This document shows positions 35,359 through 43,766 of a stretch of DNA of 64,000 bases, piece by piece. Under the pieces are notes generated by a model. That model was given only the letters and a program-made list of their open reading frames with translations. It ran no database searches and was not told the origin of the DNA. Each line of letters starts with the position of its first letter. Within the stretch, counting starts at the first letter, position 1. This stretch comes from an uncultured Faecalibacterium sp. (lineage in GTDB: Bacteria; Bacillota; Clostridia; Oscillospirales; Ruminococcaceae): NCBI GenBank assembly GCA_934561555.1, contig CAKTGQ010000004.1, positions 62,001 to 126,000 on the forward strand, in the 5' to 3' direction. A program made the position numbers and the translations under genes.

Positions 35359-36489
35359 ATGAATTTCTGGAACACATTCGCCGCGCTCTTTTCAAACTTC
35401 GGAGCGCTGACATGGCAGATGGTGGTCATGTGGGGCATCGGTGCCCTGCTCATCTACCTTGCCATCGTCAAAAAAATGGAGCCCAGTCTGCTGCTGCCCA
35501 TGGGATTTGGTGCCATTCTGGTCAACCTTCCCGCATCCGGTGCCATCACGCAGGGAGACACCGTTGGCCCCATCTCTGCCCTGTTTGAGGCAGGCATGTC
35601 CAACGAGCTGTTCCCGCTGCTGCTGTTCATCGGCATTGGTGCCATGATCGATTTTGGCCCGCTGCTGGAAAAGCCGTGGCTCATGCTGTTTGGCGCAGCG
35701 GCGCAGTTCGGCATCTTTTTCACCCTGTTTCTGGCCGGGTTCTTCTTTGATATGAAGGACGCCGCGTCCATTGCGGTCATCGGCGCAGCCGACGGCCCCA
35801 CTGCCATTTTTGTGGCAAACACCCTGAAATCCCAGTATCTGGGCGCCATTATGGTGGCGGCTTACAGCTACATGGCGCTGGTGCCCATCGTCCAGCCGCC
35901 GGTCATCCGGCTGCTGACCACCCAGAAGGAACGCCGCATCCGTATGCCCTACGAAAAAGGCAACGTCACCCAGCTGACCAAGATCCTGTTCCCTGTCGTG
36001 GTCACGGTGGTCGCCGGTCTGGTAGCTCCGGCCAGCGTGGCGCTGGTAGGCTTTTTGATGTTCGGCAACCTGCTGCGGGAGTGCGGCGTGCTGAACTCTC
36101 TGAGCGAAACCGCCCAGAACGTGCTGGCAAACCTCATCACCCTGCTGTTGGGTCTGACCGTAGCCGGGCAGATGACCGCCGACAAGTTCGTCCGGCCGGA
36201 TACCCTGCTCATCATGGCACTGGGTCTTGTGGCCTTTATCTTTGATACCGCAGGCGGCGTACTATTTGCCAAGCTGCTGAACCTCTTCCTGCCCGAGGGC
36301 AAAAAGCTGAACCCCATGATCGGCGCGGCGGGCATCTCTGCCTTCCCCATGAGCGGACGCGTGGTCAACAAGATGGGTCTGGCCGAGGACAGCCAGAATT
36401 TCCTGCTGATGTACTCCATCAGCGTCAACGTTTCCGGGCAGATCGCATCCGTCCTTGCCGGCGGACTGATCCTTTCCCTGATGGCTTAA
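35359..36489 (+). CDS. Na+-translocating decarboxylase beta subunit (OadB/GcdB family)
   Basis: A polytopic membrane protein of 376 residues with about 9 to 11 segments. The family core is clear: LFIGIGAMIDFGPLL, VIGAADGPTAIFVA (the Na+-site loop), YSYMALVPIVQPP, and MIGAAGISAFPMSGRV plus YSISVNVSGQIASVLAGG at the end. In decarboxylases this subunit couples biotin-carrier decarboxylation to Na+ export. Here no alpha subunit (carboxyltransferase) or biotin carrier is next to it, only a 42-residue OadG-like gene. Start at 35359 has AGGAGG upstream. The riboswitch above points to metal or Na+ control. Confidence 0.9.
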   Translation: MNFWNTFAALFSNFGALTWQMVVMWGIGALLIYLAIVKKMEPSLLLPMGFGAILVNLPASGAITQGDTVGPISALFEAGMSNELFPLLLFIGIGAMIDFGPLLEKPWLMLFGAAAQFGIFFTLFLAGFFFDMKDAASIAVIGAADGPTAIFVANTLKSQYLGAIMVAAYSYMALVPIVQPPVIRLLTTQKERRIRMPYEKGNVTQLTKILFPVVVTVVAGLVAPASVALVGFLMFGNLLRECGVLNSLSETAQNVLANLITLLLGLTVAGQMTADKFVRPDTLLIMALGLVAFIFDTAGGVLFAKLLNLFLPEGKKLNPMIGAAGISAFPMSGRVVNKMGLAEDSQNFLLMYSISVNVSGQIASVLAGGLILSLMA

Positions 36490-36502
36490 CGGAGGTGCCT
36501 TT

Positions 36503-36631
36503 ATGCTTCATCTTTCTTCTTGGATGACCACCCTGCCCATGATGCTCATCGGCATGACCGGTATCCTGCTGGTCATCGGCTTTCTCGTGTTGGTGGTGAT
36601 GGCGCTGAACCGCCTCACCAGCCGCAAGTAA
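36503..36631 (+). CDS. Small one-segment membrane protein, OadG-like gamma subunit
   Basis: A 42-residue ORF with a strong GGAGG 7 bases before the ATG, 13 bases after the OadB-type gene. The product is MLHLSSWMTTLPMMLIGMTG, then a Leu/Val-rich segment (ILLVIGFLVLVVMALNRL) and a basic SRK tail: one membrane helix. Size, order and topology match the gamma subunits that assemble OadB with OadA, though the usual C-terminal extension is missing. It lies just ahead of a strong terminator. Confidence 0.75.
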   Translation: MLHLSSWMTTLPMMLIGMTGILLVIGFLVLVVMALNRLTSRK

Positions 36632-36651
36632 GGGCAAAAAATAGGATAAGC

Positions 36652-36696
36652 AAGCCGCCCGGGAGGATCTGCGGATCTTCCCGGGCGGCTTTTTTT
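36652..36696 (+). terminator. Terminator after the OadB/OadG-like unit
   Basis: AAGCCGCCCGGGAGGATC, loop TGCG, GATCTTCCCGGGCGGC, then TTTTTTT. Confidence 0.85.
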
Positions 36697-36728
36697 CACA
36701 GGCACAGACCGCGCTGCTTTTGCCGAGA

Positions 36729-37559
36729 TCACCCCCGGGCGTCCTGCCGGGTGGTGCTGAAATATTCCTTGGGGGTCATGCCGTACTCCTTTTTAAAGGC
36801 GCGGAAAAAGTGGTTGTAGCCGCCAAAGCCGCTGGTCTTGTACACCTCGGTAATGGGCAGCCCCTGCTCGATGAGGGTGCAGCAGCGGTCCAGCCGCGCC
36901 TTTACGATGTAGCGGTGCACCGTTTGCCCGGTCTGGCGCTTGAATTCCCGGGCAATATGCTCCCGGGAGACGAAAAACTCCTTCTCCAGCCGCTCCAGCG
37001 TCAGCTCCTCGGTAAGGTGCGCCTGAATAAACAAAAACACCTCGTCCAGCATCAGGTGGTGGCGGCTGACCGATGCGGTGTGGAACTCCGCGTGGATGCA
37101 GGCACGCAGCGCCAGCACCACGAACATCTGCAAAATGCCGTGCTCGAACGCCGCTGCACCGAACTGGGTGCGCTCCTGCGGGAGCACCAGCAGCTTCCGG
37201 GCAAGGTTTTTCAGCAGCATATAGATCTGGCTGTCCGGGCGGACAGCCACCTGCCGGAAGGGAACTACGTTGAAGCTTTTTTCAAGGTCGGTGTCTGCGT
37301 CCGAAAGCTGCGCCAGCGTCTGGGGGGACAGCTGCACCCGGATAAGCTCCAGCGGGCCGTAGGCACCGGCGTATTCCAGCCTGCCGCCCTGACCGGGCTT
37401 GAAGATGATGAGGTTCTGCTGCTGGGCGGGCAGCACCACATCGGGGCACCGGAACACCCCGCTGCCCCGCATGACCAGAAACAGATCGTAATACGCGCCG
37501 GAATAAAAATCCCGGACGGCGCTCTGCTCAAAAAAATAACGCTTGGCTGTATAGTTCAC
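36729..37559 (-). CDS. AraC family transcriptional regulator
   Basis: Probably activates the divergent transporter-esterase-reductase operon. The C-terminus has the double helix-turn-helix (LTLERLEKEFFVSREHIARE, then PITEVYKTSGFGGYNHFFRA and KKEYGMTPKEY). The N-terminal half (DLFLVMRGSGVF..LIIFKPGQ) is an AraC-type cupin. The longest frame begins at 37775 inside the promoter of the next gene; GGAGG lies 8 bases before a GTG at 37557-37559 (VNYTAKRYFF), giving 276 residues, the normal length. The gap to the divergent gene carries TGTTGT-AC-ACAACA. Confidence 0.85.
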   Translation of the reverse strand: MNYTAKRYFFEQSAVRDFYSGAYYDLFLVMRGSGVFRCPDVVLPAQQQNLIIFKPGQGGRLEYAGAYGPLELIRVQLSPQTLAQLSDADTDLEKSFNVVPFRQVAVRPDSQIYMLLKNLARKLLVLPQERTQFGAAAFEHGILQMFVVLALRACIHAEFHTASVSRHHLMLDEVFLFIQAHLTEELTLERLEKEFFVSREHIAREFKRQTGQTVHRYIVKARLDRCCTLIEQGLPITEVYKTSGFGGYNHFFRAFKKEYGMTPKEYFSTTRQDARG

Positions 37560-37574
37560 CAAAAATTCCTCCGT

Positions 37575-37640
37575 GAAACTGTCAGATGCAACAGTTTGTT
37601 GTACACAACAGAAAAGTACAACTGTTATAATTGCATAATA
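37575..37640. promoter_or_regulatory. Inverted repeats between AraC gene and GPH transporter
   Basis: Contains TGTTGTACACAACA (TGTTGT/ACAACA arms) with two more GCAACAG/ACTGTT-like half sites beside it. A consensus TATAAT for the transporter lies at 37699-37704, without a good -35, which fits an activator-dependent promoter. Likely the AraC binding region. Confidence 0.5.
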
Positions 37641-37774
37641 CATCAATTTACGATAGTTTTCAATCATTTTTTGGATATGTATTGATGTAAAATTAACGTA
37701 TAATGCAAAGCGTAGAAAAGAGACTTGTGCGAAAAGTCTCGTGGTTTCACTGTTTTTAAGGAGGACAAAACACA

Positions 37775-39163
37775 ATGGACCAGAAAAAGACCGTCCGACC
37801 CTTCTCCATGAAGGACAAGATCGGCTATACGCTGGGCGATCTGGGCTGCTGCTTCACCGAGCAGTACCGCGCCATGTATCTGTCGATCTTCTACACCCTG
37901 ATCCTGCAGGTCAACCCCTTCCACGTGGGTATCCTGCTGCTGATCACCAAGATCTGGGATGCCGTCAACGACCCCATCATCGGCGCTATCGTGGACTCCC
38001 GCAAGGCCACCAAGGGCGGCAAGTTCATCCCGTGGATCCGCGCCTTCTCCTTCCCCATGGCAGTGCTGTGCATACTGGGCTTTGTCAATGTGGGCAATAT
38101 CAACTACGGCCTGCGTCTGGCCTATATGTTCATCACCTACGTTCTGTACGAGGCACTGTACACCTGCGTCAACGTGCCCTTCGGCACCCTGTCCAGCGTG
38201 ATGACCGATGATGTCAGCCAGCGCACCGCACTGTCCCGTTACCGCAGCCTTGGCGGCACCATTTTCATGACCGTCATGGTCATGGTCGGCCCCCTGTTCC
38301 TGTATGTGGACAACCGGCCCGTGGCCGGCCGCTTCCTGATGCTGGCCTGCATCTGCGCTCTGCTGGGCCTGCTGTGCCTGCAGATCACCTGCGTGTGGTG
38401 CAAGGAGCGCGTGGAAGTGCCCGAGCGTCCGCAGGGCGAAAAGCTGAACTACCTGCACGTCCTCAAGGAGATCTCTCACAATAAGGCTCTGCTGGGCGTT
38501 ATGTTCTTCAGCCTGACCGGCATGATCGGTGCTTCCGTGGTCAACGGCCTGAACACCTACCTGTACAAGGACTTCTTCGGCAACGTCAAGATCCAGGCTG
38601 TCTCCGGTATGCTGAGCGTGCTGTACGCTGTGCTGTCCTTTGCCATCACCCAGCCTCTGGCCAACAAGTTCGGCAAGAAGGAGTGGTGCTGCATGGGCGC
38701 AGGCTTTGCCGCCATCGTGTTCGGCATCCTGTTCTTCTTCCCCGTCCATAACCCCGTGGCCTTCATCGTCATCAACGGTATCTGCTATCTGGGTGCTTCC
38801 GGTATGCAGGTGCTGATCTGGGCCATGGTCAACGACGCCATCGACTACCACGAGCTGCAGACCGGCGAGCGCAACGAGGGCATCGTCTACTCCACCTACT
38901 CCTTCTTCCGCAAGCTTGCAAGCGCCATTTCCGGCAGCCTGTCCAGCTTTGTGCTGGGTGCCATCGGCTACAACGTGACCGCAGGCGCTGTGCAGACCGC
39001 AGGCGTTGTGAACGCCATCTGGAAGAGCTATACCGGCATCTACTTCCTGGGCTACGGCATTGCAGTTGCTATCCTGTTCTTCGTCTACCCCCTGACCAAG
39101 CAGAAGACTGCTGAGATGCTGACCGAGCTGAAGGCTCGCCGCGCCGCAAAGGAGAGCAAGTAA
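37775..39163 (+). CDS. Glycoside-pentoside-hexuronide (GPH) family cation symporter
   Basis: An MFS-type 12-segment importer of 462 residues. The opening DKIGYTLGDLGCCFTEQYRAMY and IITKIWDAVNDPIIGAIVDS (here LLITKIWDAVNDPIIGAIVD) are GPH hallmarks, and YHELQTGERNEGIVYSTYSF is another. Family members carry sugars, glycosides and glucuronides with Na+ or H+. It starts a unit with an esterase (3 bases on) and a flavin reductase, so it probably imports the substrate that these process. AGGAGG lies upstream of the ATG. Confidence 0.9.
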   Translation: MDQKKTVRPFSMKDKIGYTLGDLGCCFTEQYRAMYLSIFYTLILQVNPFHVGILLLITKIWDAVNDPIIGAIVDSRKATKGGKFIPWIRAFSFPMAVLCILGFVNVGNINYGLRLAYMFITYVLYEALYTCVNVPFGTLSSVMTDDVSQRTALSRYRSLGGTIFMTVMVMVGPLFLYVDNRPVAGRFLMLACICALLGLLCLQITCVWCKERVEVPERPQGEKLNYLHVLKEISHNKALLGVMFFSLTGMIGASVVNGLNTYLYKDFFGNVKIQAVSGMLSVLYAVLSFAITQPLANKFGKKEWCCMGAGFAAIVFGILFFFPVHNPVAFIVINGICYLGASGMQVLIWAMVNDAIDYHELQTGERNEGIVYSTYSFFRKLASAISGSLSSFVLGAIGYNVTAGAVQTAGVVNAIWKSYTGIYFLGYGIAVAILFFVYPLTKQKTAEMLTELKARRAAKESK

Positions 39164-39166
39164 ACC

Positions 39167-39922
39167 ATGAAAATCTTACAGGTCCAGTTTAAAAACCGCA
39201 ATGGTCACACCCTGCGCGGCATCGTGACCCTGCCCGATACCGAGGGCAAGGTACCCTTTGTGGTGCATCTGCATGGCTTTGCCGGCAGCTGCAGCGGCTA
39301 CAAGTCCATGTACACCCACCTGTCCCGCGCTCTGGCTGCGCAGGGCATCGGCAGCGCCCGGTTCGATTTCTACGGCAACGGCGAGAGCGACGGCGAGTTC
39401 GAGGATATGAGCTTCGACGGCCTGCACACCGATGCACAGGATATCTTTGCCTGGGCAGCGGAGCAGCCCTATGTGGACAGCGAAAAGCTGTTCCTCTCCG
39501 GCCAGAGCATGGGCGGCTACATTGCCGCCTCCTGCGCACCGGTCATCCAGCCCCACGGCCTGATTTTGCTGTGCCCGGGTGCCGGGATGTGGTTCGGCTG
39601 CGCACAGCGCGCCGACGGCGTTGTGCAGACCGGCAAGGACTACGCCGACATGGAGGGTCTGTGCTACAAGATGGCCTTCAACTACGAGATGGCCAAGCAC
39701 CCCGATCCCTTTACCGAGGCCAAGGGCTACAACGGCCCGGTGCTGCTGCTGCGCGCCGACGATGACCGTCTGGTGGACGAGGGCACCTGCAACCGTTACG
39801 CACAGGTGTACACCGCACCCGAGGTGGACACCATTGCAGGCGGCGGCCACAACTTTGCCACGCTGGCAGCCCGTGCCGCCGTGGAGGAAAAGACCGCAGC
39901 ATTCATCAAAGCAAATCTGTAA
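39167..39922 (+). CDS. Alpha/beta-hydrolase esterase (cinnamoyl/feruloyl-esterase-like)
   Basis: A 251-residue serine hydrolase. HLHGFAGSCSGYKSMY gives the oxyanion loop, GNGESDGEFEDMSF follows, and GQSMGG holds the nucleophile Ser114. LLRADDDRLVDEGT carries the acid and GGGHNF the His228. The insert between Ser and Asp and the overall layout resemble small cytoplasmic cinnamoyl/feruloyl esterases of gut Firmicutes. It lies 3 bases after the transporter gene and is followed by an ene-reductase, which suggests removal of an ester-linked group from an imported conjugate. Substrate is inferred. Confidence 0.82.
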   Translation: MKILQVQFKNRNGHTLRGIVTLPDTEGKVPFVVHLHGFAGSCSGYKSMYTHLSRALAAQGIGSARFDFYGNGESDGEFEDMSFDGLHTDAQDIFAWAAEQPYVDSEKLFLSGQSMGGYIAASCAPVIQPHGLILLCPGAGMWFGCAQRADGVVQTGKDYADMEGLCYKMAFNYEMAKHPDPFTEAKGYNGPVLLLRADDDRLVDEGTCNRYAQVYTAPEVDTIAGGGHNFATLAARAAVEEKTAAFIKANL

Positions 39923-39952
39923 AGCAAAGCGTATCTGCAAGGAGGCTTTCGT

Positions 39953-41878
39953 ATGGAAAACGTAATTCTGCAGCCCATTGAGGTGGGCGGACAGACCTTT
40001 AAAAACCGCATCATGTTCCCCCCGCTGACCACCGGCTACGAGAAAAACGGCATGATCAGCGAGCAGGACATGGGCTTCTACACCCGTCTGGCAAAGGGCG
40101 GCGTGGGCTACATCGTTCTGGGCGATGTGGCACCCATCAACAGCTTTTCTCCCACCCCCAAGCTGTTTGACGACAGCCAGATCCCTGCCTTCAAGGCACT
40201 GGCCGACAGCGTACACGCCTACGGCACAAAGCTGGGCGTCCAGCTCTTCCACCCGGAGTACGATGTGGACGCCATCAACAGCCTGTTCATGCAGAAGAAG
40301 TTTGACGAGATGCGTCAGCGCCTGCATCACGACATGATGTTCTTTACCGATGAAGTCAGCGAGGAGATGCTGATGGCCATCATCGATAAGATGTGTGCCT
40401 GCGCAGTGCGTGCCCAGAAGGCCGGTGTGGACGTGATCCAGATCCACGGCGACCGCCTGAACGGCTGCCTGTGCTCCACCCGCATGAACCACCGCACCGA
40501 CAAGTTCGGCGGCAGTCTGGAGAACCGTGTCCGCTTTGCCCGGATGCTGACCCGCGCTATCCGCAAGGCTGTGCCGGGTTTGGTCATCGACTACAAGCTG
40601 TCCATCGTCACCCCGCAGCGCGGCAAGGGCGGCATTGACGAGGCCGACGCCGTGCAGTTCGCTCAGTGGCTGGTGGAGGACGGCGTGGATATGTTCCACG
40701 TTGCACAGGCCAACCACACCGGCAACATGGCCGACACCATCCCTCCCATGGGCGTGCAGCCCTACGGCTTCTTTGTCAAGATCGCCGGGGACATCAAAAA
40801 GGCCGTCAACGTGCCGGTGAGCGCCGTGGGCCGTATCGTGGACGCCGACATGGCTGCGCGTGTCATCGAGAGCGGCATGGCCGATATGGTTGCCATGGGC
40901 CGTCCGCTGCTGGCAGACCCCGACTGGGGCACCAAGATCGCTGCAGGGAAGGCCTGCGATATCCGCCGCTGCATCAGCTGCAACAAGGGCTGCACCGATG
41001 CCATCCAGAACCGCCAGTTCCTCTCCTGCGTGCTGAATGCGGAGAACGGCTACGAGAACACCCGCAGCATCCAGCCCGCAGCGCAGAAAAAGAAGATCGC
41101 CGTCCTCGGCGGCGGCCCTGCCGGTCTGGAAGCCGCCCGTGTGGCAGCGCTGCGCGGCCATGACGTGACCCTGTTTGAAAAGACCACCTCTCTGGGCGGT
41201 CAGCTGAACATTGCCTGCGTGCCTCCCCGCAAGGAAGAGATGCGCCGCGCCGCACAGGATCTGATCCACGCGGTCTGCAATGTCGGTGTACACCTGTGCA
41301 TGGGGCAGACCCGCACCGCCGAGCAGCTGAAGGACGCCGGTTTCGAGGCTGTCATCAACGCTGTGGGCGCACACAGCGCCGCACCCCGCATCCCCGGCAT
41401 CGACAGCGTGAACGTGGCCGATGCATGGAAGGTGCTGGCCGGTGAGCAGCAGGTGTACGGCACGGTGGCTGTCATTGGCGGCGGCATGGTAGGCTGCGAG
41501 ACCGCAGAGTATCTGGCTGCCCGCGGCTGCAAGGTGTCGGTCATCGAGATGATGGACAAGATCGCCGCCGGCGAGAGCACCACCATTCTGCCCACCCTGC
41601 TGGAAAACTACAAGACCTACGGCGTGGAGCAGTACCCCAGCCACAAGGTCAAGGAGTTCCGCATGGATGCCGTCGTCTGCGAGAACAAGGACGGCGCAGA
41701 GGTGACTATCCCCTGTGATTACATCGTGCTGGCCATGGGCGCACGCCCCAACGCATTTGACGCTGCTGCGCTGGAAGCTGCCGGTATCCCGGTATATTCC
41801 ATCGGTGATGCCGCTGGTAAGGCTGCGGATATCTCCAACGCCATCCGCACCGGTTACGATACCGCCTGCCAGCTGTAA
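39953..41878 (+). CDS. Fe-S flavin ene-reductase (2,4-dienoyl-CoA reductase / BaiCD family), HGDR subgroup
   Basis: A 641-residue flavoenzyme that reduces activated C=C bonds with NAD(P)H. Residues 1-330 are an FMN TIM barrel; C340, C343, C347 and C359 bind a 4Fe-4S cluster; residues 380-641 form FAD/NAD domains with VLGGGPAGLEAARVA and VIGGGMVGCETAEYLAA. At 165-168 it reads HGDR where most relatives have HGAH followed by a conserved Tyr. As I recall, this HGDR signature was described for the bilirubin reductase BilR. The last gene of the unit, it could reduce bilirubin, steroids or hydroxycinnamates; the substrate is not shown. Confidence 0.85.
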   Translation: MENVILQPIEVGGQTFKNRIMFPPLTTGYEKNGMISEQDMGFYTRLAKGGVGYIVLGDVAPINSFSPTPKLFDDSQIPAFKALADSVHAYGTKLGVQLFHPEYDVDAINSLFMQKKFDEMRQRLHHDMMFFTDEVSEEMLMAIIDKMCACAVRAQKAGVDVIQIHGDRLNGCLCSTRMNHRTDKFGGSLENRVRFARMLTRAIRKAVPGLVIDYKLSIVTPQRGKGGIDEADAVQFAQWLVEDGVDMFHVAQANHTGNMADTIPPMGVQPYGFFVKIAGDIKKAVNVPVSAVGRIVDADMAARVIESGMADMVAMGRPLLADPDWGTKIAAGKACDIRRCISCNKGCTDAIQNRQFLSCVLNAENGYENTRSIQPAAQKKKIAVLGGGPAGLEAARVAALRGHDVTLFEKTTSLGGQLNIACVPPRKEEMRRAAQDLIHAVCNVGVHLCMGQTRTAEQLKDAGFEAVINAVGAHSAAPRIPGIDSVNVADAWKVLAGEQQVYGTVAVIGGGMVGCETAEYLAARGCKVSVIEMMDKIAAGESTTILPTLLENYKTYGVEQYPSHKVKEFRMDAVVCENKDGAEVTIPCDYIVLAMGARPNAFDAAALEAAGIPVYSIGDAAGKAADISNAIRTGYDTACQL

Positions 41879-41899
41879 AACAACAATATAGTTCTATTT

Positions 41900-41942
41900 G
41901 TGGGTCAGAAACGTCTGCGGGCGCTTCTGACCCACTTTTTTT
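41900..41942 (+). terminator. Terminator of transporter-esterase-reductase operon
   Basis: GTGGGTCAGAA pairs with TTCTGACCCAC over 11 bases, then TTTTTTT. Confidence 0.85.
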
Positions 41943-41944
41943 AT

Positions 41945-42595
41945 CCTCTCAGGCAAAGCCCTGACGGCGATGCTGCGCCCTCTCAGGCGCTCCCGCGCCA
42001 GATTTCCCCTTTTGTCACCTGTGGTGACATCTTCCCCCGGAGCGGTGGAAGTCTTTCCTCTCAGGGAGAGCCAAGCCGTTACGTTCGTTGCTAAAGTATT
42101 AGGCGCAATGAGGAAGTTTTCGGCAGTGCTCTTAGCTCTCCCTTTGGGAGAGCTGGCAAAGCCGTCAGGCTTTGACTGAGAGGGCGCACGCCGTAAGCCT
42201 TGTCGTTAAAGTTTCAGACGCAATAAGAAACCTTCCCACCTCCGCTGAAGCCTTCACCCGCCGGGGGAAGGTGGCGCGTAGCGCCGGATGAGGGGCAGCA
42301 CCCGCTAGCCTTGCACGCCCTCTCAGGCGCTCCCGCGCCAGCTCTCCCAAGGGGAGAGCCAAGCCGTTAGCCTCGATACTAAAGTATTAGGCATCATGAG
42401 GAAGCTTTCGGCAGTGCTCTTGGCTCTCCCTTTGGGAGAGCTGTCACCGAAGGTGACTGAGAGGGCGCACGCCGTAAGCCTTGTCGCTAAAGTATCAGGC
42501 GCAATGAGAAAGCTTCCGGGCGCATCAGAGGCTCCCTCCCAGAGGGAGCAGGCAAAGCTGTCAGGCTTTGCCTGAGGAAGTTCGTTCCAAACCCC
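41945..42595. repeat. Cluster of palindromic repeat units with long direct repeats
   Basis: A 650-bp gene-free patch of at least six units (CTCTCCC/GGGAGAG stems, GTCACCGAAGGTGAC and GGCAAAGCC-type hairpins, TGAGAGGG ends). A second family (CCGGGGGAAGGTGGCGCG..GCCGGATGAGGGG) is nested at 42230-42297. The stretch at 42066-42232 is repeated with about 85% identity by eye at 42354-42516, including CTAAAGTATTAGGC and GGCAGTGCTCTT. The units are irregular and not CRISPR. No open frame of note is present. Confidence 0.8.
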
Positions 42596-42607
42596 TCCCG
42601 TGAAAAT

Positions 42608-42643
42608 GGAATACCGGAGCGTCCGCAGGCGCTCCGGTATTCC
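42608..42643. terminator. Perfect 14-bp hairpin in the repeat-rich gap
   Basis: GGAATACCGGAGCG and CGCTCCGGTATTCC with an 8-base loop. On the minus strand ATTTT follows. It may be a terminator or part of the repeat patch. Confidence 0.4.
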
Positions 42644-42713
42644 GAAATTATAAATAATCTTTCCGCTGATGATGCGCAAAGCGAACGCGGAGCGCATTCA
42701 AAATCGTCCCACA

Positions 42714-42752
42714 TAAAAAGGCTGCTGCACAAAAACCTGTGCAGCAGCCTTA
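42714..42752 (-). terminator. Terminator after the exchanger gene
   Basis: On the minus strand AAGGCTGCTGCACA pairs with TGTGCAGCAGCCTT, then TTTTT. Confidence 0.85.
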
Positions 42753-42768
42753 ACTATTAACTTGCGGA

Positions 42769-43728
42769 TCAGATGCTGAACTGCACGGCGCAGAAGGCAG
42801 CATAGATGCACAGCAGTGCAATGCCCTGCGGGCGGCTCAGCTTGCCCTTGATCAGTGCGGGCAGGGTGAGCAGCAGCATCACGGCAAACATGACCGGGAT
42901 ATCCATCACCAGCGAGGCGTTCATGCCTGCGATGGTGGAGTTCTGCGGGATGCTGAAGGGGGCCAGCGTGACGGACACGCCGCTGACCAGCACCAGATTG
43001 AACACGTTTGCGCCGATGACATTGCCCAGCGACAGCGCACCGTGGCCCTTGGCCAGCGAAGTGATGGCGGTGACCAGCTCCGGCAGCGAGGTGCCCAGCG
43101 CCACAAAGGTCAGCGCAATGACCGACTCCGGCACGCCCAGTGCCTGAGCGATCAGGGTGCCGTTGTCCACCAGCAGGTCAGCACCCACAGCAATGAGCAC
43201 TGCGCCGATGGCAAGCAGACCCAGCTCCTTGGCAAAGGAGCCTTCCTCTGCCTGCTCCTCCTCTTCCGGGGCGGGGGCGTTCTTCATGGCCAGCACGTTG
43301 CACACGATGTAAGCCACGAACATGGCCAGCAGGATCAGGCCCACCGGGCGGGTGAAGGAACCGGTGGTGTAGGCCACACCGGCATAGAAAGCGGCAGCCA
43401 CAAAGAAGAAAGCTACCGGGGTGCGCAGGCTCTTGGGGTCAACCTTGCCCGGGCGCACCGCAATGGTGATGGCGGCAATCAGGGCTGCGTTGCAGATGAC
43501 CGAGCCGATGGCGTTGCCGTAGGCGATCTCACCGTGACCGGTGAGCGCGGAGGTGGTGGACACCATGACCTCCGGCAGGGTGGTACCGATGGAGACCACC
43601 GTGGCACCGATAAGCAGCTCCGGCACATGGAAGCGGCGGGCGATGCCGGTGGCACCGTCCACAAACCAGTCGCCGCCCTTGATCAGGCACAGCAGACCCG
43701 CGATAAACAACAGAACAGGGATCAGCAT
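42769..43728 (-). CDS. Na+/Ca2+-exchanger (CaCA) family cation antiporter
   Basis: A 10- to 11-segment membrane protein of 319 residues with the two mirror-image alpha repeats of the family: GATVVSIGTTLPEVMVSTTS..GNAIGSVICN in the first half and TFVALGTSLPELVTAITS..GNVIGANVFN in the second. A Glu-rich loop (APEEEEQAEEGS) joins the halves. AGGAGAG lies 5 bases before the ATG at 43726-43728; the longer frame runs through the riboswitch. The ion exchanged (Ca2+, Mn2+, Na+) is not fixed by the sequence; the riboswitch upstream suggests Mn2+ or Na+ control. Confidence 0.92.
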   Translation of the reverse strand: MLIPVLLFIAGLLCLIKGGDWFVDGATGIARRFHVPELLIGATVVSIGTTLPEVMVSTTSALTGHGEIAYGNAIGSVICNAALIAAITIAVRPGKVDPKSLRTPVAFFFVAAAFYAGVAYTTGSFTRPVGLILLAMFVAYIVCNVLAMKNAPAPEEEEQAEEGSFAKELGLLAIGAVLIAVGADLLVDNGTLIAQALGVPESVIALTFVALGTSLPELVTAITSLAKGHGALSLGNVIGANVFNLVLVSGVSVTLAPFSIPQNSTIAGMNASLVMDIPVMFAVMLLLTLPALIKGKLSRPQGIALLCIYAAFCAVQFSI

Positions 43729-43766
43729 AATATCTCTCCTTTTTTGAATGATGGCGGCAGAGGCAC

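Noticed and set aside
37560..37775. N-terminal extension of the AraC regulator
   Set aside because: It would cross the transporter's -10 box and lacks a ribosome site, while a GTG with GGAGG 8 bases upstream gives the usual length.
37664..38851. A 395-residue minus-strand frame overlapping the GPH transporter
   Set aside because: Antisense shadow with Gln/Asp/His-rich content. The transporter motifs on the plus strand are clear.
39176..41644. An 822-residue minus-strand frame
   Set aside because: Antisense shadow of the esterase and ene-reductase, whose motifs are clear on the plus strand.
41945..42595. Possible CRISPR array
   Set aside because: Units are of unequal size, in both orientations and from two families. 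There are no regular spacers and no cas genes.
42165..42732. Small minus-strand frames of 65 to 124 residues in the repeat cluster
   Set aside because: They read through palindromic repeats, repeat each other's sequence and have no ribosome sites.
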